DNA from: Methylobacterium sp. Leaf108
GTDB lineage: Bacteria; Pseudomonadota; Alphaproteobacteria; Rhizobiales; Beijerinckiaceae
NCBI RefSeq assembly: GCF_001423265.1
Contig: NZ_LMND01000030.1
Location: forward strand, 256 to 64,255
Length of the DNA stretch: 64,000 bases
Direction: 5' to 3'
Within the stretch, counting starts at the first letter, position 1. Every line of letters starts with the position of its first letter. Below the pieces are notes generated by a model. It worked only from the letters and a program-made list of their open reading frames with translations, did no database searches and was not told the origin of the DNA. Made by a program: the position numbers and the translations under genes. This document shows positions 40,456 to 48,769 of the stretch, one piece after another.

Positions 40456-41553
40456 TCACGCGGGCGGCGTCTGCACGATGACGCCGTACCAGCCGAGCCC
40501 CGCATAGGTCTCGTAGCCGGGCGTGCGGTGGAAGGCGGTGACCGCGCCGGAGGTCGGGCTGCGCGCGGCGCCGCTCGCCTGCGTTCCGGGGGCGAAGGCC
40601 AGGGTCTCGGTGAGGGCGCCCTTGCCGTCGGAGGCGGCCAGGACGCGCCTGTCGGCATCCACGAGGAGAACGCGGGTGCGCGCCCTGTCCTCGGGGCTGA
40701 CGCGCACGCCCTCGACGATGGCCTTGGCCTGCGGCTCCCAGTCGAAATGGACGGCGAGGATGCCCAGCGGCCGGCCGTTGGCGCTTCCGCCGGCGCGGAT
40801 GCCGGCGCAATAGGTGGCGACCTGGGCGCCGCCGAGCAGGCCCTGCCGGGCGACGTCGCCGGCGACGTAGGCGTCGCCGGCGGGCAGGGCCATCGCCTCG
40901 CGAAACCAGGTTTCGCCCGCCACGCTTCGCCCGGTCAGGCCGGGATAGCGGTCGGGGCGGCCATGGGCGACGACCCGGCCGTCGAGGTCGCACAGCCACA
41001 GGTCGAGGTAGACCGTATAGGCCCCGAGGATGACCGCGAGCCGCTCCATGGCGTAGGCGATACGTTCCGGCGAGGGCGCGGCGGCGCATTCGACGATGGC
41101 GGTGTCGGTGGCCCACCAGCGGACGTCGCAGGTGCGCTCGTAGAGATTGCGGTCGATCAACTCGACCGCATTGAGGGCGAGGTCGGTGAGGCGGGCGTCC
41201 TCGGACGCCTGCGACAGGCTCTCGAACCGGCCCTGGAGCCCCGCGATCCTGTCCGAGAGCTCGTCCTCGAGGGCCTTGGCGATGACCTCGATCTCGGCTC
41301 CGATCGCCCGCACCTCCTGGGCGACCACGGAGAAGCCGCGCCCCATCTCGCCGGCGCGCGCCGCCTCGATCAGGGCGTTGAGCGCCAGCATCTTGACCTG
41401 GCCGGTGATGCCCTGGATGCGGCGGCTCTTGTCGAACGAGATCCGTTTGATCTCGCCGATCTCCTCGGCGATGCCGCGGATGCTCACCCCGGCGGGAGCC
41501 GCCTCGGCCGAACGCGCCGCCCTGTCCTCCCTCGAGATCGTCAGTCCAGCCAC
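40456..41553 (-). CDS. Soluble MCP-like protein with N-terminal signalling tip and C-terminal sensor
   Basis: A 365-aa protein with no transmembrane segment. Residues about 25-90 are a short chemoreceptor signalling segment (QGITGQVKMLALNALIEAA then GEMGRGFSVVAQEV), matching only the hairpin-tip portion of an MCP. It is followed by a linker with NLYERTCDVRWWATD near 137-151 and a Cache-like sensor (about 160-350: YPGLTGRSVAGETWFREA ... DRRVLAASDG). Normal MCPs have the sensor first and two membrane helices. It may be a cytoplasmic receptor or a regulator of the array; a non-chemotaxis role is possible. Ligand unknown. Confidence 0.85.
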   Translation of the reverse strand: MAGLTISREDRAARSAEAAPAGVSIRGIAEEIGEIKRISFDKSRRIQGITGQVKMLALNALIEAARAGEMGRGFSVVAQEVRAIGAEIEVIAKALEDELSDRIAGLQGRFESLSQASEDARLTDLALNAVELIDRNLYERTCDVRWWATDTAIVECAAAPSPERIAYAMERLAVILGAYTVYLDLWLCDLDGRVVAHGRPDRYPGLTGRSVAGETWFREAMALPAGDAYVAGDVARQGLLGGAQVATYCAGIRAGGSANGRPLGILAVHFDWEPQAKAIVEGVRVSPEDRARTRVLLVDADRRVLAASDGKGALTETLAFAPGTQASGAARSPTSGAVTAFHRTPGYETYAGLGWYGVIVQTPPA

Positions 41554-42000
41554 GGGGTCGCGTCCCTCTTGTGTTTCGTTGCGCGGATTATCCGTGGCGG
41601 CGCATTACAGTTTCATAAAGACGGGGGGATTTCGGCCGGTCGGTAGCGCTATCGATCCGGTTTCATCCCGTCGGGCGGGGTCGTCGTCCGTTCAAGAACA
41701 GATCACGCCAGGACATCACCCGGCGCCAAGACTGTGTTCACGCCGACCGTCGAAGGCCTCGGCGACGCGTCGATGCGGGAGCGCGCAATGAACCGGCACC
41801 CTCGGGGTCATGCCATCCTCAAACGCCGTATCGGGCACGGCTTGGAAAAATCAGGCCGTTCGGGCATGTCCCCACCCATGAACACATGCCCCCACCTATG
41901 AACACTTGTTCTCACCCATGAACACCTGCCCTGGGATCCGGGCCGTGCGCGGTCGGCCAATACGGCCGGGCGTTCCCGTCGCCCGCGCGGTGGCGCGGTC
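41554..42000. other. 447-base gap upstream of pxpA
   Basis: No convincing gene. The left part carries the promoter of the MCP-like gene (leftward). The right part contains the three 20-bp tandem repeats listed separately. A 37-codon frame at about 41788-41900 has no ribosome site and was not accepted. Confidence 0.5.
41871..41930. repeat. Three tandem 20-bp repeats
   Basis: Copies at 41871-41890, 41891-41910 and 41911-41930, consensus CCCACCCATGAACACNTGCC, differing at one to five positions. The repeat ends 70 bases before the pxpA start. The 20-base period is close to two helical turns, so a protein could bind each copy on one face of the DNA. Copies two and three contain GAACACTTGTTC at their junction-like centre. 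No spacer structure or cas gene, so not CRISPR. Confidence 0.75.
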
Positions 42001-42786
42001 ATGACGGGGGCTGCCGGTGACGGAAAGGTCATCGACCTCAATGCCGACCTCGGCGAGGGCTTCGGGCCCTACCGGATCGGCGACGATGCGGCGCTTCTGG
42101 ACATCGTCACCTCGGCCAACGTCGCCTGCGGTTTCCATGGCGGCGATCCCGTCATCATGGTCGCCACCGCCGCCGCTGCGAAGGGGAGGGGGGTGGCGAT
42201 CGGCGCCCATCCGGGCTTCGAGGACCGCCGCGGCTTCGGCCGGCGCCCGATCCGCCTGAGCGAGGCGGAGATCGAGGCCGAGGTCGCCTATCAGATCGGG
42301 GCGCTGCAGGCCTGCGCCGCCCTGGCCGGGCATGTCGTGACTTACGTCAAGGCCCACGGTGCCCTGGCGAACCTGTCGAACCGGGAGGACGGCGTCGCCG
42401 GGGCCATAGCCAGGGCGGTGCGCGCGGTCGACCGCGCCCTTCCCGTGACGGTGATGCCCGGACTGGCGGCCGAACGCGCGGCGGAGCGGGCGGGCCTCAG
42501 GACGATCCGGGAAATCTACGCCGACCGCGCCTACGACGAGGACGGCCAGCTCGCCGACCGCAGCCTCCCCGGGGCGGTGATCCACGATCCCCCGGCGGTG
42601 GCGGCCCGCGTCGTGCGGATGGCGGCGGCGGGCGTGATCGAGACCCTGTCGGGACGGGCGATCCCGGTGTCCATCGACACGGTCTGCGTCCACGGTGACG
42701 CGCCCGGCGCCGTGGCGACGGCACGGGCGGTCCGGGCGGCGCTGGAAGATGCCGGCTACCGGCTGGCGCCGTTCGCGACGGCGTGA
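42001..42786 (+). CDS. pxpA: 5-oxoprolinase subunit A (LamB/YcsF family)
   Basis: A 261-aa protein of the PxpA family that with PxpB and PxpC hydrolyses 5-oxoproline to glutamate using ATP. Signatures: DLNADLGEGFGPYRIGDD, SANVACGFHGGDP, IGAHPGFEDRRGFGRR and VKAHGALAN. pxpB and pxpC usually sit beside it but are not in this window. ATG 42001 directly opens the gene; no strong ribosome site is visible. Confidence 0.92.
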   Translation: MTGAAGDGKVIDLNADLGEGFGPYRIGDDAALLDIVTSANVACGFHGGDPVIMVATAAAAKGRGVAIGAHPGFEDRRGFGRRPIRLSEAEIEAEVAYQIGALQACAALAGHVVTYVKAHGALANLSNREDGVAGAIARAVRAVDRALPVTVMPGLAAERAAERAGLRTIREIYADRAYDEDGQLADRSLPGAVIHDPPAVAARVVRMAAAGVIETLSGRAIPVSIDTVCVHGDAPGAVATARAVRAALEDAGYRLAPFATA

Positions 42787-42915
42787 ATCCCCGGCACCCG
42801 GACCCGTCCACCGGGACATCCCGCCGGCGCCAGGGATCGATTGGTGCCGGACCGTCGTTTTGAATACGGATGCCGCGCCCGTGGGGCGTCGTCGAGAGCG
42901 GGCTTGATCATCGGA

Positions 42916-44913
42916 ATGAATGCGAAGGCGTCCCTCCCGCGCTTGCGGGGCACCCGCGTACCGCCCGCCGAGACACCGCCGCCCGTGCTCGTCTCACCGG
43001 TCATCGTCACCGCGGTCTTGATCGCCGGGCTCTACGTGGCGCGGGACGTCCTGATCCCCATCGCCATCGCAATCCTGCTGTCGTTCGTCCTCGGCCCCCT
43101 CGTGAACCTCCTGCGCAGGCTGCGCCTGGGCCGTCTCTTCGCGGTGGCGTCCGCCGTCCTGCTGACGCTCGGGATCGCGGCGGCGCTCGCCACCCTGATC
43201 GGCGTCCAGCTCGCCGATCTCGCCGGCGACGTGCCACGCTATCGCGACACCATCGAGCGCAAGGTCGAGGGCCTGCGCGACAGTCCGGCCGGCCGGTTGA
43301 CGGGTTATGTCGCCAGCATCGGCCGCTCCATGCGCGAGGGCGAGCGGACAGACGAGAAACCGAAGGACGAGGCTCCCAAGACCGAGGCTCCCAAGACCGA
43401 GGCGGCGCCCCAGCCCCCGCCGGTGAAGCCGATCCTGGTGGAGGTGCGCGAGCGCCCGCCGAGCCCCGTCGAACTCGCCACCACGGTGCTCTCGCCGGTG
43501 CTGCACCCCCTGGCGACCACCGGCATCGTATTCATCGTGCTGCTGTTCCTGCTGATGCAGCGCGAGGACCTGCGCGACCGCATGATCCGGCTCGTGGGCT
43601 CGAACGACCTCCACCGCACCACCGTGGCGATGGACGACGCCGCCCGCCGCCTGAGCCGTTACTTCCTGGTCCAGCTCGGCCTCAACGTCGCCTTCGGCGT
43701 GGTGATCGGAGTCGGGCTCTATTTCATCGGTGTGCCCAATCCGGTGCTTTGGGGCATCTTCTCGGCGTTGATGCGGTTCGTGCCCTACATCGGCGCCGTC
43801 GTCTCGGCCGTCTTCCCGCTGGCGCTGGCCGCCGCGGTCGACCCAGGCTGGTCGATGGTCATCGCGACGCTGATCCTGTTCCTCATCCTCGAACCGCTGG
43901 TCGGCCACTTCATCGAGCCGATGCTGTACGGCCACTCCACCGGCATGTCGCCGTTCGCCGTCCTCGTCTCGGCGCTGTTCTGGACCTGGCTGTGGGGGCC
44001 GGTCGGGCTGCTGCTGTCGACGCCGTTGACGGTGTGCCTGGTGGTGCTCGGCCGGCACGTCGACAAGCTCGAATTCCTCGAGGTCCTGTTCGGCGACAAG
44101 CCGGCCCTGACCCCGGTGGAGAATTTCTACCAGCGCATCCTCGCCGACGACCCGGAGGAAGCGCAGGAGCACGCCGAACTGCTGCTGCAGTCCTGCTCGA
44201 TGCTCAGCTATTACGACGACGTCGTCCTGAAGGGACTCGAGCTCGCCGCGCGGGACGCCGGGCGCGGTGTCCTCACCGCCGAGCAGAAGACCGACATCCG
44301 CGCCAGCATCGCCGGGCTCGTCGAGGACATGGCCGGCCGCGAGGTGGCGGGGGACGCCACGGAGCGCGTGGCGGAGGTGCCGCCGGCCTGGCGCCGGCCC
44401 GGCGCGGTGCTGTGCGTGGCCGGCCGCAGCTTCGTCGACGATGCCGCCTGCGCGATCCTCGCCCAACTCCTGGCCAAGCGCGGCTTCGGCATCCGCGTGG
44501 TCCCGTTCTCCGAGGTGTCCAAGGCCAAGATCGACGATTTCCGCGACGACGACGGCGAGACGGGGCCGGCCCGGATGATGTGCGTGGTATCTCTGGCCAT
44601 CAACGGTGAGCCGACACACCTGCGCCGCCTCGTGACGCGGTTGCGCCGGCGCATGCCCGACATCCCGGTGGCGGTCGGCGTCTGGCAGGCGGACGATACC
44701 CTCCCCGACGAGGCCGCGAAGCGCGACATCGGCGCGGATGCCAACCTCGTTTCCTTCCGTACCTCCCTGGAGGCCGTCGCGGCCATGGCCGCCGCCGACC
44801 CCGGCCCCGCCATGCCGCCCGAGCCGGCCGCGGTCGAACCGGCGCCCGTGGTCGCCCCCGCCGACCTCGACCTCGGCCGCATCCTGGCCGGACCGCCCAC
44901 CGCCCAGGCGTGA
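42916..44913 (+). CDS. AI-2E family transporter with large C-terminal cytosolic domain
   Basis: A 665-aa membrane protein. About eight transmembrane segments lie in residues 20-375 (PVIVTAVLIAGLYVARDVLI ... GPVGLLLSTPLTVCLVVLG) with a Lys/Pro/Glu-rich insert near 145-175. The AI-2E superfamily includes TqsA, a putative quorum-signal exporter, and Na+/H+ antiporters; substrate here is unknown. Residues about 378-665 form a cytosolic region much larger than in typical members (about 350 aa total), including a Rossmann-like stretch GAVLCVAGRSFVDDAACAIL at about 495-514. ATG 42916 was chosen; a GTG at 42841 would add 25 unrelated residues. Confidence 0.85.
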   Translation: MNAKASLPRLRGTRVPPAETPPPVLVSPVIVTAVLIAGLYVARDVLIPIAIAILLSFVLGPLVNLLRRLRLGRLFAVASAVLLTLGIAAALATLIGVQLADLAGDVPRYRDTIERKVEGLRDSPAGRLTGYVASIGRSMREGERTDEKPKDEAPKTEAPKTEAAPQPPPVKPILVEVRERPPSPVELATTVLSPVLHPLATTGIVFIVLLFLLMQREDLRDRMIRLVGSNDLHRTTVAMDDAARRLSRYFLVQLGLNVAFGVVIGVGLYFIGVPNPVLWGIFSALMRFVPYIGAVVSAVFPLALAAAVDPGWSMVIATLILFLILEPLVGHFIEPMLYGHSTGMSPFAVLVSALFWTWLWGPVGLLLSTPLTVCLVVLGRHVDKLEFLEVLFGDKPALTPVENFYQRILADDPEEAQEHAELLLQSCSMLSYYDDVVLKGLELAARDAGRGVLTAEQKTDIRASIAGLVEDMAGREVAGDATERVAEVPPAWRRPGAVLCVAGRSFVDDAACAILAQLLAKRGFGIRVVPFSEVSKAKIDDFRDDDGETGPARMMCVVSLAINGEPTHLRRLVTRLRRRMPDIPVAVGVWQADDTLPDEAAKRDIGADANLVSFRTSLEAVAAMAAADPGPAMPPEPAAVEPAPVVAPADLDLGRILAGPPTAQA

Positions 44914-44995
44914 CGACCCTCGAAAAGCCCTTGACGCTGGCCGGCCGAGACGGCTTGCCTCATCGACGCTGAAGGGCCGAACGGGGGGGCATGCG

Positions 44996-45784
44996 ATGGC
45001 GGTGGTCGATCTCGCGCGGTTCATGGACGATCTCGCCGCCCAGTCGGGCCAGGCGATCCTGCCGTTCTTCCGGGCCGCCTTCGGCATGGACGACAAGACC
45101 CGTGGTGCCGGGGCGTTCGATCCGGTGACGGAAGCCGACCGCGCCGCCGAACTCGTCCTGCGCAAGCTGATCGGAAAGACCTTCCCGACCCATGGCATCC
45201 TCGGAGAGGAGTTCGGCGACGAGCGGCTCGAATCCGAATACGTCTGGGTACTCGACCCCATCGACGGCACGCGGGCCTTCGTGGCCGGACTGCCGACCTG
45301 GGGCACCCTGATCGGCCTCACGCGCAACGGCGTGCCGGTGCGTGGACTGATGCACCAGCCCTTCCTCGGCGAGAGCTTCTCGGGAGACGGCGGCGGGGCG
45401 CGGCTGCGCGGACCGCGTGGCGAGCGCATCCTCTGCACCCGGCGCATCGCCGATCTCTCGGAAGCCCTGCTGGCGACCACCGACCCGCGCCTGTTCGCTC
45501 CCGGCGAGGAGCGCGAGCGGTTCGCGACCCTGGAAGGCCGCACGCGCCTGTCGCGCTACGGCACCGACTGCTACGCCTATTGCATGCTCGCCGCCGGCCA
45601 GATCGACCTCGTCGTCGAGGCGGGCCTCAAGCCCTACGACATCGTCGCCCTCATCCCGATCGTCGAGGGGGCAGGGGGCGTGATCACCACCTGGGACGGC
45701 GGTTCGGCCGCGGGCGGCGGCCGCATCGTGGCCGCCGGGGACCGACGCCTCCACGAGGCCGCCCTGGCGATCCTCAACCCCTGA
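44996..45784 (+). CDS. hisN: Inositol-monophosphatase-family phosphatase, probably histidinol-phosphatase
   Basis: A 262-aa Mg2+-dependent phosphatase with the family motifs FDPVTEADRAAE, GEEFGDE, DPIDGTRAFVAGLPTWGTLI and, at the C-terminus, GLKPYDIVALIPIVEGAGG. The WGTLIGL pattern resembles HisN-type histidinol-phosphatases that complete histidine synthesis in Alphaproteobacteria and Actinobacteria; inositol or 3'-phosphoadenosine phosphatase activity cannot be excluded. ATG 44996 has a G-rich ribosome site. Confidence 0.85.
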   Translation: MAVVDLARFMDDLAAQSGQAILPFFRAAFGMDDKTRGAGAFDPVTEADRAAELVLRKLIGKTFPTHGILGEEFGDERLESEYVWVLDPIDGTRAFVAGLPTWGTLIGLTRNGVPVRGLMHQPFLGESFSGDGGGARLRGPRGERILCTRRIADLSEALLATTDPRLFAPGEERERFATLEGRTRLSRYGTDCYAYCMLAAGQIDLVVEAGLKPYDIVALIPIVEGAGGVITTWDGGSAAGGGRIVAAGDRRLHEAALAILNP

Positions 45785-45793
45785 GCTGCACCC

Positions 45794-46774
45794 TCATCCC
45801 ACCGCCAGCGCGGCCGGATCGGCCTCGGCGACGGCGGTGCCGGGCACGAATGCGTCGAACGCGGCCCAGAACCGGTCGCGGATGACGTCGGTCTCGGACA
45901 GGATCTCGTGGCGGGCGCCGGGCAGGACGATGACGTCGCCCACTCGCATCCGCGCGCCGAACCGCTCGGTCGTGGCCGTGCAGCAGACCGGATCGGCGCC
46001 GGCGGCGACGATCAGCGTCGGGATCGTGATGGTGCCGGCCAGACGCAGGTCGCGCAGGCGTGCCATGGCCCGGAAGGCCTCGGCCGCCCAGGCGATGCTC
46101 GGGTCGCCGACGGCTCCCGCCCCCACCGCCTGCGCCGCCCTGGCGTTGCGGGCATAGCGGACGCGATCGCCGCTGAGGCGGTTGCCTTCGAAGGGCTTGG
46201 TGGCGATCGACACGGCGTTGCCGCCGGCGATGTAGCGCTGTCCGAGGCCGATGCGCTGCAGCAGACGGGCGGCGACCGAATTGACCCGCGGCCAGCGCAC
46301 CATCGTCAGCCCCAGCATCGGCGCCACCGTGACGATCCGTTGGAACGGCAACCAGCCCTCCACCGCCCCGGTGAGTACGACCGCACCCCCCATCGAATGG
46401 GCGAGGCAGACGTGAGGATGCGGCATGAACGGCCGCAGCAACGCGTCCTCGATGGCCTTGAGGTCGCGGCGATACTCCTCGAACCGGCCGATATGGCCGC
46501 GATGGGGATCGTCGAGCACCCGCGCGGATTCGCCGTGGCCGCGCCAATCGAAGGCCACCACGGCGAATCCCCGGGCCCTCAGGTCGCCGATGGTCTCGTA
46601 GTACTTCTCGATGAACTCGGCTCGCCCCTGGACCAGGCAGACGGTGCCCTTCTGCATCCGCCCGGTGGACGGCCAATGGGCGGCGCGCAGGGTGATCCCG
46701 TCGGACGTGACCACCGGCACGAGGGTGCCGCCGGGGGGGACGGGATTGTCGGGGGTGTCACGCAGGGTCAGCAT
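45794..46774 (-). CDS. Alpha/beta hydrolase, lysophospholipase-like
   Basis: A 326-aa serine hydrolase of the Hydrolase_4/monoacylglycerol lipase type. The nucleophile elbow is AHSMGG with Ser127; an early FDWRGHGESARVLDD loop and RGHIGRFEEYRRDL match PldB-like lysophospholipases. His near the end is in PGARHEILSETD. ATG 46774 has AGGA upstream. It is divergent from hsp20. The substrate is probably a lysophospholipid or monoacylglycerol, by family only. Confidence 0.88.
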   Translation of the reverse strand: MLTLRDTPDNPVPPGGTLVPVVTSDGITLRAAHWPSTGRMQKGTVCLVQGRAEFIEKYYETIGDLRARGFAVVAFDWRGHGESARVLDDPHRGHIGRFEEYRRDLKAIEDALLRPFMPHPHVCLAHSMGGAVVLTGAVEGWLPFQRIVTVAPMLGLTMVRWPRVNSVAARLLQRIGLGQRYIAGGNAVSIATKPFEGNRLSGDRVRYARNARAAQAVGAGAVGDPSIAWAAEAFRAMARLRDLRLAGTITIPTLIVAAGADPVCCTATTERFGARMRVGDVIVLPGARHEILSETDVIRDRFWAAFDAFVPGTAVAEADPAALAVG

Positions 46775-46836
46775 CGGCCGGTCCTGAAATCGCAAAAGGA
46801 GCGCGAAAAAAATCGGCCGCACCGATGGGCGGACCT

Positions 46837-46866
46837 CTTGAAGGGTCGGAAAAGCATACCGATCTC
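46837..46866 (+). promoter_or_regulatory. Possible heat-shock (RpoH) promoter for hsp20
   Basis: CTTGAA (46837-46842), 16-base spacer, CCGATCTC (46859-46866), resembling the sigma-32 consensus (CTTGAA ... CCCCATNT). It would start transcripts about 80 bases before the hsp20 ATG, which fits the ROSE-like leader. Match quality is moderate. Confidence 0.45.
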
Positions 46867-46872
46867 AGTCCT

Positions 46873-46954
46873 GTGCCGGCCAATACGGCGGCACGACAGT
46901 CCGGCCTTCGGGCGGACCTTGACGTTACATGTTGCTTCACTTGGAGGATATGTC
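46873..46954 (+). promoter_or_regulatory. ROSE-like RNA thermometer in the hsp20 leader
   Basis: The leader can form two short upstream hairpins (46873-46878 with 46889-46894; 46899-46903 with 46913-46917) and a third hairpin that masks the ribosome site. In the third, ACAU (46927-46930) pairs with AUGU (46950-46953), and UUGCUUC (46932-46938) pairs with GAGGA (46944-46948) leaving G46934 unpaired. An anti-SD of the UUGCU form with a bulged G against AGGA is the hallmark of ROSE elements, known for rhizobial small heat-shock genes. Pairings were done by eye. Confidence 0.65.
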
Positions 46955-47443
46955 ATGCGCCAGTTCGATCTTGCTCCCCTCTACCGTTCGACCGTCGGCT
47001 TCGATCGCCTGTTCTCGGCCCTCGACCAGTTCGTCGCCAGCGACGCCGTCCCCAGCTATCCGCCCTACAACATCGAGCGCACCGGCGAGAACGCCTATCG
47101 GATCACCGTGGCCGTCGCCGGCTTCACGGAGGCGGATCTCTCCATCGAGGTCAAGGAGAATGCGCTGACCCTGAAGGGCGAGCGCAGGGGCGAGGCCTCT
47201 CGCAAGACCGAGGTGCTGCACCAGGGGATCGCCGCACGCGGTTTCGAGCGTCGCTTCCAGCTCGCCGACTACGTTCAGGTGACGGGTGCGTCACTCGATC
47301 ACGGCCTTCTCCATATCGATCTCGTCCGCGAGATTCCGGAGGCGAAGAAGCCGCGCCACATCCAGATCGCGTCGGGATCGACCCGGACGACACCGGTGAT
47401 CGAGGGCACCGCCCAGGAGAGCCGGACCCGGGAAGCCGCCTGA
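46955..47443 (+). CDS. Hsp20/IbpA-family small heat-shock protein
   Basis: A 162-aa alpha-crystallin-type chaperone that binds unfolding proteins under heat stress. Starts MRQFDLAPLYRSTVGFDRLF as in IbpA/HspD; the alpha-crystallin domain (about 40-135) has NIERTGENAYRITVAVAGF and ALTLKGER, and a IEGT-like segment near the end stands in for the IXI tail motif. GGAGG lies eight bases before ATG 46955 inside the probable thermometer. Confidence 0.95.
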   Translation: MRQFDLAPLYRSTVGFDRLFSALDQFVASDAVPSYPPYNIERTGENAYRITVAVAGFTEADLSIEVKENALTLKGERRGEASRKTEVLHQGIAARGFERRFQLADYVQVTGASLDHGLLHIDLVREIPEAKKPRHIQIASGSTRTTPVIEGTAQESRTREAA

Positions 47444-47495
47444 TCGGTTTCGGGCGGCCGGCTCCGAATGAGCCATTGATCGCATGCTGACCGAA

Positions 47496-47523
47496 GCGCC
47501 CCGACCGAGGTCGGGGCGCCTTT
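47496..47523 (+). terminator. Terminator after hsp20
   Basis: GCGCCCCGAC (47496-47505) pairs with GTCGGGGCGC (47510-47519), loop CGAG, followed by C and TTT (47521-47523). It lies 52 bases after the stop and also just before the end of the convergent small secreted-protein gene. Confidence 0.8.
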
Positions 47524-47550
47524 CGTGCGGATCTATACCAGGGGCCGGTG

Positions 47551-47871
47551 CTAGAAGGCGCCGTCGAAACGGTCGCCGCGACCGGGCTCCTTGCAGCGGT
47601 AGCCGATGAAGCATTGTGGCGTGTCGCGGGTCGGTGCGAGGGCGTGGGTGGCGATCTCGGTCACCTCGCAGAAGCCGCGGTCGCGCACGAAGCGATCGTA
47701 GGTCGGACCGCCGGTGCCGAGCACGATGCCGCCGGCCTGAGCGACGGTGGCCTGGGCCTGCCGGCAGGTCATGTCGACCGTTGACGGACGCTGCGCCTGC
47801 GCCGATTTCGACAGAACGACGAGCCCGAGGACGAGGACGAGGCCGGTGCGGAGGGTGGCGGGGCGGGTCAT
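47551..47871 (-). CDS. Small secreted cysteine-containing protein
   Basis: A 106-aa protein with a signal peptide (about residues 1-27, KSAQAQ) and a mature part with four cysteines (TCRQAQATVAQAGGIVLGTG, GFCEV, QCFIGYRC). The spacing suggests two disulfides. It resembles small periplasmic hypothetical proteins of Rhizobiales; function unknown. It begins 167 bases from the end of the helix-turn-helix gene on the same strand. Confidence 0.7.
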   Translation of the reverse strand: MTRPATLRTGLVLVLGLVVLSKSAQAQRPSTVDMTCRQAQATVAQAGGIVLGTGGPTYDRFVRDRGFCEVTEIATHALAPTRDTPQCFIGYRCKEPGRGDRFDGAF

Positions 47872-48037
47872 GAGGCTTGTCCCATCTGCGATGATCCGGA
47901 CGGAAAACACGCCGGCCTGTCGCCCGGGTCCACGACCTTCGTGCGATGAACTTCTTGTGCTCGCGTCGACCGGGCGCGGGCAGATCGGAGGCGTCGGCCA
48001 CGCCTGAACATCTCCGAAGCCTGGAGATCTCCGACCT

Positions 48038-48505
48038 CTAGAGATCGCCGAAGACCAGCTGTCCTTGAGGCCCGGCGGGTTTCGCGGGCCGCGCCGGCCG
48101 CGGCGGCTTCGCACGTGTCGGGCGAGAGGCCTGGGGTCTGGCCGGCGCGGCCGGGCGCTTGGTCGGCGCATCGCCGCGCATCTTGGCCTTGGCCTTGTCG
48201 CGGGCTACCGCTTCGGGCGATTGCGGGTCGTCGTTGAGCCACTTGCCGCGCTTGATCACCTCGTTGACCCGGCCCTGGTTGACGCCGACCTTGAAGGCGA
48301 TCTCCTGCTGCGTCATGCCGGTGGAGGCGTGCAGGTCGAGGATCGCGCGGGCGAGTTCGGGGGTCATCTTCTGGCCGGTCAGGCGACGGGCGGGCTTGAT
48401 CGTGCGGGTCGCGCGGTCACGCTCGCGCAGACGCTCGAGCAGCGCCAGCGCCATGAGCATGCCGTGCTCGCGCAGGGACTCCTCGAATTCCTTCAACGTG
48501 GCCAT
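48038..48505 (-). CDS. Helix-turn-helix protein with basic tail
   Basis: A 155-aa protein. Residues about 45-90 contain an HTH reading ARAILDLHASTGMTQQEIAF and KVGVNQGRVNEVIKRG, similar to XRE/sigma-factor-like DNA-binding helices. The C-terminal 50 residues are Lys/Arg/Pro/Ala-rich and probably disordered, which would aid DNA contact. No ligand or oligomer domain is seen. A chromosomal regulator or nucleoid protein is likely; its target is not known. Confidence 0.75.
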   Translation of the reverse strand: MATLKEFEESLREHGMLMALALLERLRERDRATRTIKPARRLTGQKMTPELARAILDLHASTGMTQQEIAFKVGVNQGRVNEVIKRGKWLNDDPQSPEAVARDKAKAKMRGDAPTKRPAAPARPQASRPTRAKPPRPARPAKPAGPQGQLVFGDL

Positions 48506-48769
48506 CGGCGCATCATCCCCGTCGGCTCTCGAACCGAATCACGCGATTCCCGACGCAACGCGGTCGGGAAACAGTATTCGTTCGAAAGTGGGCTCGGCAT
48601 GTACACCTGGCAACCGGACGACACCGTCATCCACTGCGAAGTGACGTCACGGCCGACTTCGGAATGCAGCCGGACCGCTCCTCGGCGCGTCCCGCGACCC
48701 GCCCCTTGGCCTGCGCCCTCGCCATCGGCTACACCCGCGACCCTGTCGCCCACCGGAGGTCCACCGCCG

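Noticed and set aside
41788..41900. 37-codon frame before pxpA
   Set aside because: No ribosome site, ends within the tandem repeats, and no homologue recognised.
41871..41930. CRISPR array
   Set aside because: The repeats are head-to-tail with no unique spacers, only three copies, and no cas genes are in the window.
48023..48032. GGAGATCTCC palindrome after the helix-turn-helix gene
   Set aside because: A 10-base palindrome is expected by chance in 64 kb and has no T tail or conserved partner.
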